Assembly (NCBI RefSeq): GCF_011038645.2
Contig: NZ_CP064955.1
Location: forward strand, 2,138,437 to 2,202,436
Direction: 5' to 3'
DNA from: Corynebacterium qintianiae
GTDB taxonomy: Bacteria; Actinomycetota; Actinomycetes; Mycobacteriales; Mycobacteriaceae
Length of the DNA: 64,000 bases
Shown: positions 9,656 through 18,047 of the stretch, one piece after another
Layout of the letters: each line of letters starts with the position of its first letter
Numbering within the stretch: the stretch's first letter is position 1
Made by a program: the position numbers and the translations under genes
Notes under the pieces: generated by a model
Seen by the model: the letters and a program-made list of their open reading frames with translations, nothing else
Databases searched by the model: none
What the model was told of the DNA's origin: nothing

Positions 9656-10324
9656 CTACACCCGCGCGTGCTCGAGCGAGGTAACGCGACCGTCCCTGAC
9701 CTCGACCACGCGGTCGCGCTCCGAGATTAGGGAGCGGTCGTGGGTGACGAACGCGCCGGCGATGTTGTTCTCCTCGATCAGGGTGCGCAGCAGGGCAACG
9801 ATCTCGTGGCTGCGTTCGGAGTCGAGCGCGGCGGTGGGCTCGTCGGCAAGCACGAGCTGGGGCTCGCCCATGAGAGCGCGGGCGATGCCGACGCGCTGGC
9901 GCTGCCCGCCGGAGAGCTGCTCCATCTTCCGGTCGCCGAGGCCCTCGAGGCCGACGGCGGCAAGGAGCTCGTCGGCACGGTCCCGGCGCGGCGAGCGTCC
10001 GCGCATGTGGTCGGTGACCAGAAGCTGCTCGCGCACGTTGAGGGCCTTAATCAGGTTGGCCTGCTGGAAGATCATGCCGATCTTATCCAGCCGCACCTTG
10101 TCGTCGACGGGTTCACCGCAGACGAGCACCTCGCCCGAAGTGGGCGTAATCAGCCCGGCGGCCGCGGAGAGCAGCGTGGACTTGCCCGAGCCGGACTCGC
10201 CGACGATGAAGGTCAGGTGGCCGGGATCGGCGGTGAAGGAGACGTTGTCGAGCGCGGTGAGGGTGCGGTCGCCGTCGGGGTAGGTGACGGTGACGTTGTT
10301 CATTTCCAGGTTCTTGGTGTGCAT
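9656..10324 (-). CDS. ABC transporter ATP-binding protein (LolD/MacB type)
   Basis: The 222-residue ATPase has Walker A GESGSGKST, the signature LSGGQRQRVGIARAL, and Walker B LVLADEPTAALD followed by the H-loop FVTHD. It belongs to the LolD/FtsE/MacB group that works with FtsX-like permeases. It directly follows its permease gene (stop 10325) and the pair is divergent from a histidine kinase gene, a layout typical of stress- or peptide-responsive exporters. Confidence 0.93.
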   Translation of the reverse strand: MHTKNLEMNNVTVTYPDGDRTLTALDNVSFTADPGHLTFIVGESGSGKSTLLSAAAGLITPTSGEVLVCGEPVDDKVRLDKIGMIFQQANLIKALNVREQLLVTDHMRGRSPRRDRADELLAAVGLEGLGDRKMEQLSGGQRQRVGIARALMGEPQLVLADEPTAALDSERSHEIVALLRTLIEENNIAGAFVTHDRSLISERDRVVEVRDGRVTSLEHARV

Positions 10325-11305
10325 TTAAGCGATACCTCCGAGGGCTTGCTGCGGGTCGATCTTGGTGATGGAGCGGGTGGCCAGCCAGGCGCCGGCCATG
10401 CCGAGCGCCCACAGCGCGAGCGGCGGGCCGACGATGGTGAGCGCGCTGAGTGCGAACGGGGCGGCCTGTGCGGCGGCGAGGCCGAGACCGAGGGCAATGA
10501 CGGCACCGCCGATGACGCCGACGGCGAGGATGAGCGCCGCTTGACCGAGCGCGTCCTTGCGCAGGTAGCTACTCGACGCCCCGAGCGCCCGCAGGATGGA
10601 CAAGTCGCGGGTGCGCTGGATCGTCCACACGGTCAGGAAGGCGACGGTGACCACCGCGGCGATGGCGTAGAGGAAGCCCTGGATGAGCTTGAGTGAGCCC
10701 TGCTCGGAGCCGTACGCGGGTAGCGCGTTGAAGGACTTCTGCACGCTCATGCCGGAATCGTCGCTATTGAGCAGCACCGTACCTGCCGCGTCGGTGTGCA
10801 TTGCGGCCTGCCACGTCTCGGTGGGTACCCACAGGACGGGGGAGTGGGAATAGTAGAGGTCGTCCGCATTTGAGCCCACGCTTATCGACGCCCCTCCGAC
10901 GCCAACCTCCTCACCGTCAGCGAGGCCGAGGGACTCGGAGGCCACGGCGGTGTCACCCATAACCCCGCCCGTGGGCAATTCGGTGCCTTCGGGCAGACCG
11001 AGGACTGCAGCGGAGATCTCCGTGCCGTCGGCGGTGGTGAGCATGGTCTGGCCTGTGCCCAGCGGGATCGCGTTGGATGGGACGTCGCTAAGCGAGATGC
11101 GTGAGGTGGAGTACGAGGGGTCCTCCATGTCGCTGAAGGTGACAGATTGGGGGTTGAGCGCTTCGAGCGCGGATGTGTTTTGTTTGCCCAGGCCCGCGGT
11201 GAGCCCCGTCAACATGACCACGAGCAGGGTGATCAACCCGACGACACCGACGATGAGGCTGAAGCGGCCCAGGGCGCCTTTGATTTCTCTGATTCCTACG
11301 AACAT
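10325..11305 (-). CDS. ABC transporter permease, FtsX/MacB type
   Basis: The 326-residue protein has one membrane segment near residues 15-40, an extracytoplasmic region of about 170 residues, then three membrane segments (YAIAAVVTVAFLTVW and beyond) ending ATRSITKIDPQQALGGIA. This is the FtsX/MacB fold. The TRSITKIDPQQAL tail is a common hallmark of these permeases. It partners with the ATPase encoded immediately downstream. A 20-base palindrome lies 58 bases upstream of its start. Confidence 0.88.
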   Translation of the reverse strand: MFVGIREIKGALGRFSLIVGVVGLITLLVVMLTGLTAGLGKQNTSALEALNPQSVTFSDMEDPSYSTSRISLSDVPSNAIPLGTGQTMLTTADGTEISAAVLGLPEGTELPTGGVMGDTAVASESLGLADGEEVGVGGASISVGSNADDLYYSHSPVLWVPTETWQAAMHTDAAGTVLLNSDDSGMSVQKSFNALPAYGSEQGSLKLIQGFLYAIAAVVTVAFLTVWTIQRTRDLSILRALGASSSYLRKDALGQAALILAVGVIGGAVIALGLGLAAAQAAPFALSALTIVGPPLALWALGMAGAWLATRSITKIDPQQALGGIA

Positions 11306-11350
11306 GGTTTAAGTGTGGCGCTGAGCAGGGGTTCTCTACATCGCTAGCGC

Positions 11351-11382
11351 GGTTGAACTTGGGATCAACCGATCGGTTGATC
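11351..11382. promoter_or_regulatory. 20-base perfect palindrome in the ABC/kinase divergent promoter
   Basis: Bases 11363-11382 read GATCAACCGATCGGTTGATC, a perfect dyad. A further half-site GGTTGA lies at 11351-11356, inverted relative to the left arm. It sits between the minus-strand ABC operon (start 11305) and the plus-strand kinase (start about 11476). It could bind the adjacent NarL-type response regulator or an unlinked TetR-type repressor. Confidence 0.65.
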
Positions 11383-11475
11383 AGGTGGCGGAGAGGGCGT
11401 TTATTGTGTGTACGTGACGATGCCAGAGGGCTTCTTCGTGCCAGCCCGTGCTCACGCCCACTACCCTTGAACCCC

Positions 11476-12600
11476 GTGAGCAACACCAACCGGATCCTCG
11501 TCTTTCTCCGCGTCAGCCTGCACGTGCTCGTCGCGGTTCTGCTCGCCGTCGGCATGGTCAGCGCGCGCGGCAACGTCGCCGCACTGTGCCTGGGCGCACT
11601 CTTCGCGGTGGTGTACCTCGCGGGCACGGTCTACCACAACGAGGGCAAGCCCTACACCCCGGCGGTGGCGTACCTGTGGCTGGCGGTGACTGCCGCGCTG
11701 TGGGTGGTGATGGCGCTGGTCTCGCCCACCTTCGTGTGGCTGGAGTTCCCGCTTGTCATCCTCGTCAGCTACCTGCTTCCAGTAGGCCCGGGTTTGGTGC
11801 TCTCCGCCGCTGTTCTCGCATTCACCCTCACGGTCACGGGACCGGAGAGCGGGGTAGGCGGGCTGGTCGGGCCGACTATCGGTACCGCCATGGCGCTCCT
11901 GATCTTCTACTCCTACCGCGCGCTGCGCGCCGAGGCGGAACACTACAAACAGCTCGTAGTGGACCTGCAGGCGGCGCAGATGGAACTGGCCGCCGCCGAG
12001 CACGAGGCGGGCGTTTCCGCCGAACGCTCGCGCATGTCGCGGGAGGTGCACGACACCATCGCACAGGGTCTGAGCTCCATCGTTTTGCTCGGTCGCGCCC
12101 TAGACAAGCAGCTGGACCAGCAGCTCGACAACCCCGCCCAAGCCCGTGAGACGCTCACCACCATTCGCTCGACGGCGGCAGACAACCTTGCCGAGGCGCG
12201 GCGCATCGTCGCAGGTGAGACCGGCCCCCTCGAACCACTGCCCGCGCGGGTGGAGCGCCTCGCCCACGCGGCGGAGGAACGGCAGCGCGCCCTGGGCACC
12301 CCATTAGAAGTCCGCGTCAGCGTCGTCGACCTCCCCGAACCCGCCGCCGGTGTCGCTGAGCGCGTCGTGCGAGAGGGTCTGAGCAACATCGTGCGCCACG
12401 CGGGGGCGACGCGTGCTGTGGTGACCGTCGATAAGCTGGGGGATCAGGCGACCGTCGACGTCTTCGACAACGGCCGCGGCATTACCGGTGAGGAGGGTTT
12501 CGGCCTGCGTGGACTGCGCTCCCGCGTCGCCGAGGCCGGGGGCGAGCTGACCGTCGAGGGCAACGTGCTCGCCGCCACCCTGCCCATCAAGGAGCGCTGA
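11476..12600 (+). CDS. two-component sensor histidine kinase, NarL/DesK class
   Basis: From the GTG at 11476 the protein has 374 residues. It has five or six N-terminal membrane segments, then a short coiled region. The HisKA_3 box SREVHDTIAQGLSSIVLLG contains the phosphoacceptor His. The HATPase domain has VREGLSNIVRHAGAT (N box) and DNGRGITGEEGFGLRGLR (G box). An earlier TTG at 11353 would add about 41 arginine-rich residues crossing the palindrome and is unlikely. The response regulator follows after one base. Confidence 0.88.
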   Translation: MSNTNRILVFLRVSLHVLVAVLLAVGMVSARGNVAALCLGALFAVVYLAGTVYHNEGKPYTPAVAYLWLAVTAALWVVMALVSPTFVWLEFPLVILVSYLLPVGPGLVLSAAVLAFTLTVTGPESGVGGLVGPTIGTAMALLIFYSYRALRAEAEHYKQLVVDLQAAQMELAAAEHEAGVSAERSRMSREVHDTIAQGLSSIVLLGRALDKQLDQQLDNPAQARETLTTIRSTAADNLAEARRIVAGETGPLEPLPARVERLAHAAEERQRALGTPLEVRVSVVDLPEPAAGVAERVVREGLSNIVRHAGATRAVVTVDKLGDQATVDVFDNGRGITGEEGFGLRGLRSRVAEAGGELTVEGNVLAATLPIKER

Positions 12601-12601
12601 C

Positions 12602-13207
12602 ATGATCCAAGTAATGCTTATCGACGACCACCCCATCGTCCGCGCCGGCTTACGCGCCGTACTGGACTCGTTTGGTGACGTTCACGTTGTCGCCGAAGGC
12701 TCCTCGGGCGCCGCCATTGACACGATGCCTGACGGGGTTGACCTAGTCGTCTCCGACATCCAGATGCCCGAGGTCGACGGCATCGAAGTCACCCGCCGCC
12801 TCGTCGCCGCCGGAGGCCCGCCCGTGCTGATCCTGACCACCTACGACACTCAGGCCAACGTGCTCGCAGCCGTCGAGGCGGGGGCGCTGGGCTACATGCT
12901 CAAGGACGCGCCGGAAGCGGAGCTGCACGCCGCTGTCGTCTCCGCGGCCGGAGGGCAGCGGGCGCTCTCGCCGCAGGTGGCGGGCGTGCTGGCGGAGCGC
13001 GTGATGCATCCCGACCAGGCGCTGTCGGCGCGCGAGATCGAGATCCTCCAGGCGCTGCAGACGGGAGCGTCGAATCGCGAGATTGCGGGCTCCCTGTTCA
13101 TCTCCGAGGCGACCGTGAAGACCCACCTGATCCACATCTACGCAAAGTTAGGTGTGGACAACCGGACGGCGGCCGTCGATAAGGCTCGCGAGCGCCGCAT
13201 CATTTAG
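12602..13207 (+). CDS. response regulator, NarL/LuxR family
   Basis: The 201-residue protein has an N-terminal receiver domain with acidic pocket DD at 8-9, phosphoacceptor Asp52 in VVSDIQMPE, and the conserved Thr and Lys (LILTTYD, MLKDAPE). The C-terminal LuxR-type helix-turn-helix reads LSAREIEILQALQTGASNREIA, then SEATVKTHLIHIYAKLGV. It should be phosphorylated by the kinase just upstream. The divergent ABC exporter is the obvious candidate target. Confidence 0.95.
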   Translation: MIQVMLIDDHPIVRAGLRAVLDSFGDVHVVAEGSSGAAIDTMPDGVDLVVSDIQMPEVDGIEVTRRLVAAGGPPVLILTTYDTQANVLAAVEAGALGYMLKDAPEAELHAAVVSAAGGQRALSPQVAGVLAERVMHPDQALSAREIEILQALQTGASNREIAGSLFISEATVKTHLIHIYAKLGVDNRTAAVDKARERRII

Positions 13208-13216
13208 GCTTTTCCC

Positions 13217-14113
13217 ATGGCTTCCATCACCGTCGTCGGCTCCATCAACGCGGACCTGTTCGTTCTCGTCGACCGCCATCCGCTGCCAGGGGAGACGCTC
13301 CTCGGCCGCGACGGTGGCATCTCCGCCGGGGGCAAGGGTGCTAACCAGGCCGTTGCTGCTGCCAACTTGGGCGCGGTGGTGCGGATGATTGGCGCGGTGG
13401 GGACCGACGCGTACACCGAGCCAGCGCTGGAGCACCTGCGTTCCTCGGGGGCGGATCTCAGCTCCCTCGGGGTGGTGGAGGGGTCGACCGGTCTGGCGGT
13501 GATCACCGTCTCGGACGACGGGGAGAACACCATCATTGTGATCGGCGGCGCGAACTCGGCCGTCGACGGCAGCTTCGTCGCGGACCGGCGCGAGGCGGTG
13601 GAGCGTGCGGACATCGTCCTGCTGCAGGGCGAGATCCCCGTTTCCGGTTTCTCGCAGGCGGTTCACCTGGCGACGGGGCGCGTCGTGGTCAACCTAGCCC
13701 CCGTCGTCGACGTGCCGGCCGCCGACTTGTTGCGGGCCGATCCGCTGGTGGCGAACGAACACGAGGCGGGATTGATTCTGACTCAATTAGGCGCGCCCAC
13801 GGTCCCGCGGTCCGAGGAGGAGATGGCCCTTGCTCTGCGCGAGCTGGGTTTCACCTCCGTTGTTCTCACCCGCGGCGCACGCGGGGCAGTCGTCGCCGAG
13901 AGTGACGCCGTGACCCCGATCCCCACCCCGGCCGTCGAAGCAGTGGACTCCACGGGAGCCGGCGACGCCTTCGTCGGCGGGCTGGTCCACCGCCTCGCTG
14001 AGGGCGATCCGCTCGTCAGCGCCGCGACGTACGCAGCGCGCGTCGGCGCATTTGCGGCAACCCGGCGCGGAGCGCAGGCCTCGTACCCGACCAGCGCTGA
14101 CGTGCTTCCCTAA
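13217..14113 (+). CDS. rbsK: ribokinase (PfkB family)
   Basis: The 298-residue sugar kinase phosphorylates ribose or a related sugar at O5. It begins ITVVGSINADLFVLVDR, then GGKGANQAVAAANLGA (PfkB signature 1), and ends with DSTGAGDAFVGGLVHRL (signature 2 with the catalytic Asp in GAGD). It starts 10 bases after the response regulator and may be co-transcribed. No ribose transporter is adjacent, so its physiological substrate is uncertain. Confidence 0.9.
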   Translation: MASITVVGSINADLFVLVDRHPLPGETLLGRDGGISAGGKGANQAVAAANLGAVVRMIGAVGTDAYTEPALEHLRSSGADLSSLGVVEGSTGLAVITVSDDGENTIIVIGGANSAVDGSFVADRREAVERADIVLLQGEIPVSGFSQAVHLATGRVVVNLAPVVDVPAADLLRADPLVANEHEAGLILTQLGAPTVPRSEEEMALALRELGFTSVVLTRGARGAVVAESDAVTPIPTPAVEAVDSTGAGDAFVGGLVHRLAEGDPLVSAATYAARVGAFAATRRGAQASYPTSADVLP

Positions 14114-14119
14114 CCCTCT

Positions 14120-15295
14120 CTAACCTTCAGCAGGCTGGCGCGTGAGCGTCAGCAAGCCGGTCAGCGCCACACCCGCGCACACCACAATCGAGGTGGCCAT
14201 CGCCAGCATCGGGTTCGTCCCCAGCGCAACCAGCGGCGGGACGGAGCCGGCGACGAGGAACTGGAAGAACCCCATCGCACCGCTGCCGGCGCCCGCGCCG
14301 ATGTCGCGGACGACTTCCACACCCAGCGCCGTGGCGTTGGCCATGATGCCCCCTGCCATGAGCGAGAGCAGGGCGAGCGTGGGCACCGCCAGCACCAGGA
14401 TCGGGCCGGTGAGCGCTTGGAGGACGAGGGTGGCGCCGGCGAGGGCGTCCATAATCAAAGCCCCTATGAGGGCCCGGCGCGGATGGACGCTCGAGACCAG
14501 CCGCATGTTCGCCGCGTTGGAGAGCGGAATGAGAAGCGCCATGGAACCGAAGATCAACGAGTACGTCGTCGGTGAAACCCCGAGCTGGCTCTGCAGAACC
14601 AGCGGGGAGGCCGCGATGTAGGAGAACAGCGCACCGAAACCCAGGCCCGAGGCCAGCATGTAACCGATGAACGCGGGGCGCGCCAGGCAGCGCGCGATGC
14701 GGGGGAACAGGCCACGCAGTGCGTTGCCGGAGCGGCGCTCGGGCGGGAGCGTCTCGGGAAGGAAGAAGGTGGCGACCGCGATCTGCGCGATGTTGAGCGC
14801 CACGAGCGCCCAGAAAACACCGCGCCACCCGCCGGCCGGCAGCAAGACGCCACCGACGACCGGGGCGATGGCGGGCGCGAATCCGGTGATCGCCATGAGC
14901 GCGGAGAACAGCTTCGCCGCCTCGCGGCCGCGGGCGACATCGGGGATCACCGCGCGGGCGACCACCATCGTCGACCCGCCGGCAAGGCCCTGGATGAAAC
15001 GCGCGGCGATGAGCAGCTCGATCGACGGGGCGACGGCGCACAGCACCGACGCCGCGAGGAAGAACACCGAGCCGATCAGGATCGGGCGTTTGCGTCCCGT
15101 GCTGTCGGACAGCGCACCGAACAGCAGATTGCCCACCGCCATGCCGAGCACGAAACCCGTGATGGTCAGCTGCGCCATCACCGGTGTGGTGCCCAGGTCC
15201 GCCTGCAGGGTGGGCAGCCCCGGCAGGTACATGTCGATGCCGAACGGACCGGCGGCGGTTAGCAGGGCGAGGGCGACGAGCAGGCCGCCGGTCAT
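14120..15295 (-). CDS. MFS transporter, Bcr/CflA drug-efflux type
   Basis: From the ATG at 15295 the protein has 391 residues and about 12 membrane segments. AAGPFGIDMYLPGLPTL and the loop GALSDSTGRKRPIL are typical of the Bcr/CflA subfamily, which exports bicyclomycin, chloramphenicol and other compounds. In-frame GTG 15304 and TTG 15340 are alternative starts without good ribosome binding sites. It converges with rbsK with only 6 bases between stops. Confidence 0.9.
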   Translation of the reverse strand: MTGGLLVALALLTAAGPFGIDMYLPGLPTLQADLGTTPVMAQLTITGFVLGMAVGNLLFGALSDSTGRKRPILIGSVFFLAASVLCAVAPSIELLIAARFIQGLAGGSTMVVARAVIPDVARGREAAKLFSALMAITGFAPAIAPVVGGVLLPAGGWRGVFWALVALNIAQIAVATFFLPETLPPERRSGNALRGLFPRIARCLARPAFIGYMLASGLGFGALFSYIAASPLVLQSQLGVSPTTYSLIFGSMALLIPLSNAANMRLVSSVHPRRALIGALIMDALAGATLVLQALTGPILVLAVPTLALLSLMAGGIMANATALGVEVVRDIGAGAGSGAMGFFQFLVAGSVPPLVALGTNPMLAMATSIVVCAGVALTGLLTLTRQPAEG

Positions 15296-15510
15296 GGTAT
15301 TCACCGGTTCATCTGTACCCCTCTGGATGGGGGGTGGCAAAATGTCGGCCGGGTGAGCCGCGCGCGATGACGGTGCGCCGTTTCGCCTCGCGCCCGGTGA
15401 TTGGGTACGCGGGCGTGGGGGCCGGGGGAGTAGATGCTCGGTTTGGGGTGCTCAATTTAGCTTTTTCGACGCACAAAAGTCCAGGTGACTGCGCACGCCC
15501 AGTCATTCGT

Positions 15511-15566
15511 TGAGCACTGCAAACTGAGCACTGCAAACTGAGCACCGCAAACTGAGCACGGCAAAG
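15511..15566. repeat. four tandem copies of a 14-base unit
   Basis: Unit TGAGCACTGCAAAC occurs twice identically (15511-15524, 15525-15538). It is followed by TGAGCACCGCAAAC and TGAGCACGGCAAAG. A related inverted GTGCTCA lies near 15448. The array lies in the 321-base gap between the MFS gene and the 3' end of the metallophosphoesterase gene; nothing else in that gap looks like a gene. Confidence 0.85.
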
Positions 15567-15616
15567 CGCGCGGTGCAGGCTAGGTGCGGCCAGTTGCTTT
15601 ACTGAGCCGCGGCCAA

Positions 15617-17809
15617 TTACCGCGTCGGAAGGAGCGCGCGCAGCTGGGCCGTGATCTGGTTGATGATCGGGCTCAGCGCACCGCCGATCGCGCCACCGAG
15701 CTTGGCAACGATCGCGCCGACAGCCGCGATTGCGCCGATGACGCCGACGATGATGCCACCGCCGAAGGAAGCAATGCTGCTGCCCGCCTTGGAGGAACCA
15801 CCCGCAGCGGTGCTGCCACCCTGGGACGATGCCTTCCCGTGATCGGCGCCGCGGGCGGTCAACCACTGGTCCGGGCCGATTGGGTGGTCAACCATCCGGA
15901 TCTCACCGATGTTGCCGTACCAGCCGTCCTCCTCGTGGCCCTCCCACGCCGAGGTGCCGAGCAGCCACTTGAAGCCGTCGCCGGCCATGCCCTGCGGGCC
16001 GTAGCCGTCGCGCAGGATCGGGGCGCCGTCAACGTACATGGTCACGGACTTGTCCTCCGGGTCGTTGACCACGGCAACGTGCATCCATTGGCCCTTGGGG
16101 ACCTCGTGACTCCAGTTGGAATGCCCCTCGTAATTGTCACCGAGCGCCCACCAGCGCAGCTCAGTCAGGCTGGATACGCCGAGCATCTGGGCCGGGTCGC
16201 CGTCGTCGATGCCGGCTTCCTTACCAGCGTCGGTACCGGAGGCGTCGCGGATCAGCGCATTGGACCAGCCGTGCACATCAGGGTTGAAATCCTCGTCGAG
16301 CTTGAGGAAGGCCTCGACTGTGTAACCGTTTTCGAAGTTCTCGGAGTTGATCGGGGCACCGGCGGCGGTCTCGAAGTACGAGACTGCCTGTTCGCTGACG
16401 GCCTTGTTCCACTTCAGCGAACCCTTGTCGGAGGACAGATCGTGTTTGTCGGTGGAGTAGGTGATGGACTCGTCCGACGTGCCCGGGGTTAGCGGCACGC
16501 GGGTCATGTCCTGGCCGAATGCGACGTCCGGAATCACCGACCCGACGGGGACCTCGTCGCCGTCCTCGAACCCCTTGCCCTGGAAGGTCGCGTGGCCCGG
16601 GCGCCAGTGCACAGCGGTGCCCTCGACGACCGGGTAGTCGGTGGTGGACTCAGGCAGGTCACCCTTTTCGACGGTGAACGGCACATAACCCTCGGTGACG
16701 ATATCCTTCAGGCGGGCGGTGTAGTCGGGGTCGTTGGCGTCCCCAATCGTCCAGGAGTCGTTGAAACCGTTGAAGCGCTCAGCGAAGTCGATCGGCACGG
16801 AGTAGGAGTCACCGGAGCCTTCTGGCATGAGGTGGTCGAAGCGGGTCAGCTGGTCGTAGTCCTTGCCCTGCACCCACGGGGAGAACGCTGTCATATCCAG
16901 CTTGTTGCCGGTCAGGTCGAACTGGAGCATGCCGGTCAGGCCGTTGCCGCCCAGGTAGGCCATCTGGTAGTCCTGCAGGATGTTGATCACCTGGTGGCCG
17001 GCGTCGTTCGTGCTCAGGTGGTAACCGGCTCCGTGGTGGTGACCGGAGATGGTGAGGAAGATCTGGTCGTTCTCGCGGATGAAGTCATCCCAAAGGTGCT
17101 CGCCGTAGGACTCGGAGAAGAACACGTTGCCGGAGCCATCAATGTTGGAAATCTCGTGCGCGGTGAGGATGACCGGCAGCGTCGGGTTGGCGTCGATAAT
17201 GCTCTGCGCCCACTCGAGGGTGGCATCGTTGGCGCGCCAGCCCAGTGCCAGGACAAGGTACTTCTGGCCCTCGGCCTCGAAAATATGGTACTCGGAGTCG
17301 ACGGGTTGGTTGGCTTCACCTCCGTAGATGCCCGGGGCCTGGAAGCGGCCGCCGAAGGTCTCGTTCTGCCCCGCCCGCGACTCGGGGAAGTAGGACTCGA
17401 ACGCGGACTTGCCGTCCTCGAACACGTAGTAATCGTGGTTGCCGGGCAGAACCGAGTAGTCCAGCTGCGCGTCCTCCAGGTTCTTCATGGCGCCGGATGC
17501 GACGTCCCAGCTCTCACGCACCTTCGCCTGATCCACCAAGTCACCGAGGTGGGTGACAAACTCGGTGTTCAGCTCGCCCTGATGGTCGGCGAGGAACTGT
17601 GTCTGCACGTTGAAGGGGTTGGACCCGTAGCGGTCGTTGAAGATGTCACCGGCGGCCTCCGTGCCGTAGCGGGAGTAGAACTGGGTATCCGGCAGCACGC
17701 CGAGGGTGAAGCGGGAGCCGAGGTCCTGGGCGTTGGCCGGGGTGAATGCCAACGGCGTCAGCGGGGTGACGAGGGCCAGGGTGAGAGCGGCGGAGATCTT
17801 CTTGCGCAT
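15617..17809 (-). CDS. secreted metallophosphoesterase with LamG-like domain
   Basis: The 730-residue protein has a Sec signal peptide ending PANAQ. The calcineurin-like phosphoesterase domain spans about residues 30-330 with LPDTQ, THLGDLVDQ, LPGNHDYY, LTAHE and SGHHHG, the metal-binding set. About residues 460-650 form a concanavalin/LamG-like domain (ALIRDASG, GQWMHVAVVND, VTMYVDGAPI, IGEIRMVD). The end is a hydrophobic Gly/Ala-rich segment that may hold it in the envelope. The start has GAAGGA upstream. A PHO-box-like repeat in the promoter suggests use in phosphate scavenging. Confidence 0.9.
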   Translation of the reverse strand: MRKKISAALTLALVTPLTPLAFTPANAQDLGSRFTLGVLPDTQFYSRYGTEAAGDIFNDRYGSNPFNVQTQFLADHQGELNTEFVTHLGDLVDQAKVRESWDVASGAMKNLEDAQLDYSVLPGNHDYYVFEDGKSAFESYFPESRAGQNETFGGRFQAPGIYGGEANQPVDSEYHIFEAEGQKYLVLALGWRANDATLEWAQSIIDANPTLPVILTAHEISNIDGSGNVFFSESYGEHLWDDFIRENDQIFLTISGHHHGAGYHLSTNDAGHQVINILQDYQMAYLGGNGLTGMLQFDLTGNKLDMTAFSPWVQGKDYDQLTRFDHLMPEGSGDSYSVPIDFAERFNGFNDSWTIGDANDPDYTARLKDIVTEGYVPFTVEKGDLPESTTDYPVVEGTAVHWRPGHATFQGKGFEDGDEVPVGSVIPDVAFGQDMTRVPLTPGTSDESITYSTDKHDLSSDKGSLKWNKAVSEQAVSYFETAAGAPINSENFENGYTVEAFLKLDEDFNPDVHGWSNALIRDASGTDAGKEAGIDDGDPAQMLGVSSLTELRWWALGDNYEGHSNWSHEVPKGQWMHVAVVNDPEDKSVTMYVDGAPILRDGYGPQGMAGDGFKWLLGTSAWEGHEEDGWYGNIGEIRMVDHPIGPDQWLTARGADHGKASSQGGSTAAGGSSKAGSSIASFGGGIIVGVIGAIAAVGAIVAKLGGAIGGALSPIINQITAQLRALLPTR

Positions 17810-17890
17810 AAATCTTCCTTCACGTGATGAGTGGGAACGGACCGGGGCGCCGGTGCCGCAGGAAACGATAAGACTTCCAGGTTTCTCCTA

Positions 17891-17908
17891 TATGAACCGC
17901 AGGTGAAA
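17891..17908 (-). promoter_or_regulatory. PHO-box-like direct repeat upstream of the phosphoesterase
   Basis: On the minus strand TTTCACC, four bases, GTTCATA forms two heptamers 11 bases apart. This is the spacing and sequence style of actinobacterial PhoP/PhoR boxes (GTTCACC repeats). It lies 82-99 bases upstream of the secreted phosphoesterase start. The function agrees with phosphate-starvation control, but binding is inferred. Confidence 0.5.
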
Positions 17909-18047
17909 GGTAGAAACAATCCGAATAAAAGTGCACACGCCCACAAACTCCCAGTTTGCCGGGGCAGCGGGGCCCCGTGCACACCTCATTCCACAACCGC
18001 CCTTCGCCACCCAGCGCAACTCCGTACGACCAGTATTGTTAGCAACC

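Noticed and set aside
16592..17827. 411-codon plus-strand open frame
   Set aside because: Antisense shadow of the metallophosphoesterase, Val/Gly/Glu-rich composition typical of such shadows.
17815..17830. Possible extra parS around TTCACGTGATGA
   Set aside because: It matches parS at only about 10 of 16 positions, mostly the central CACGTG.
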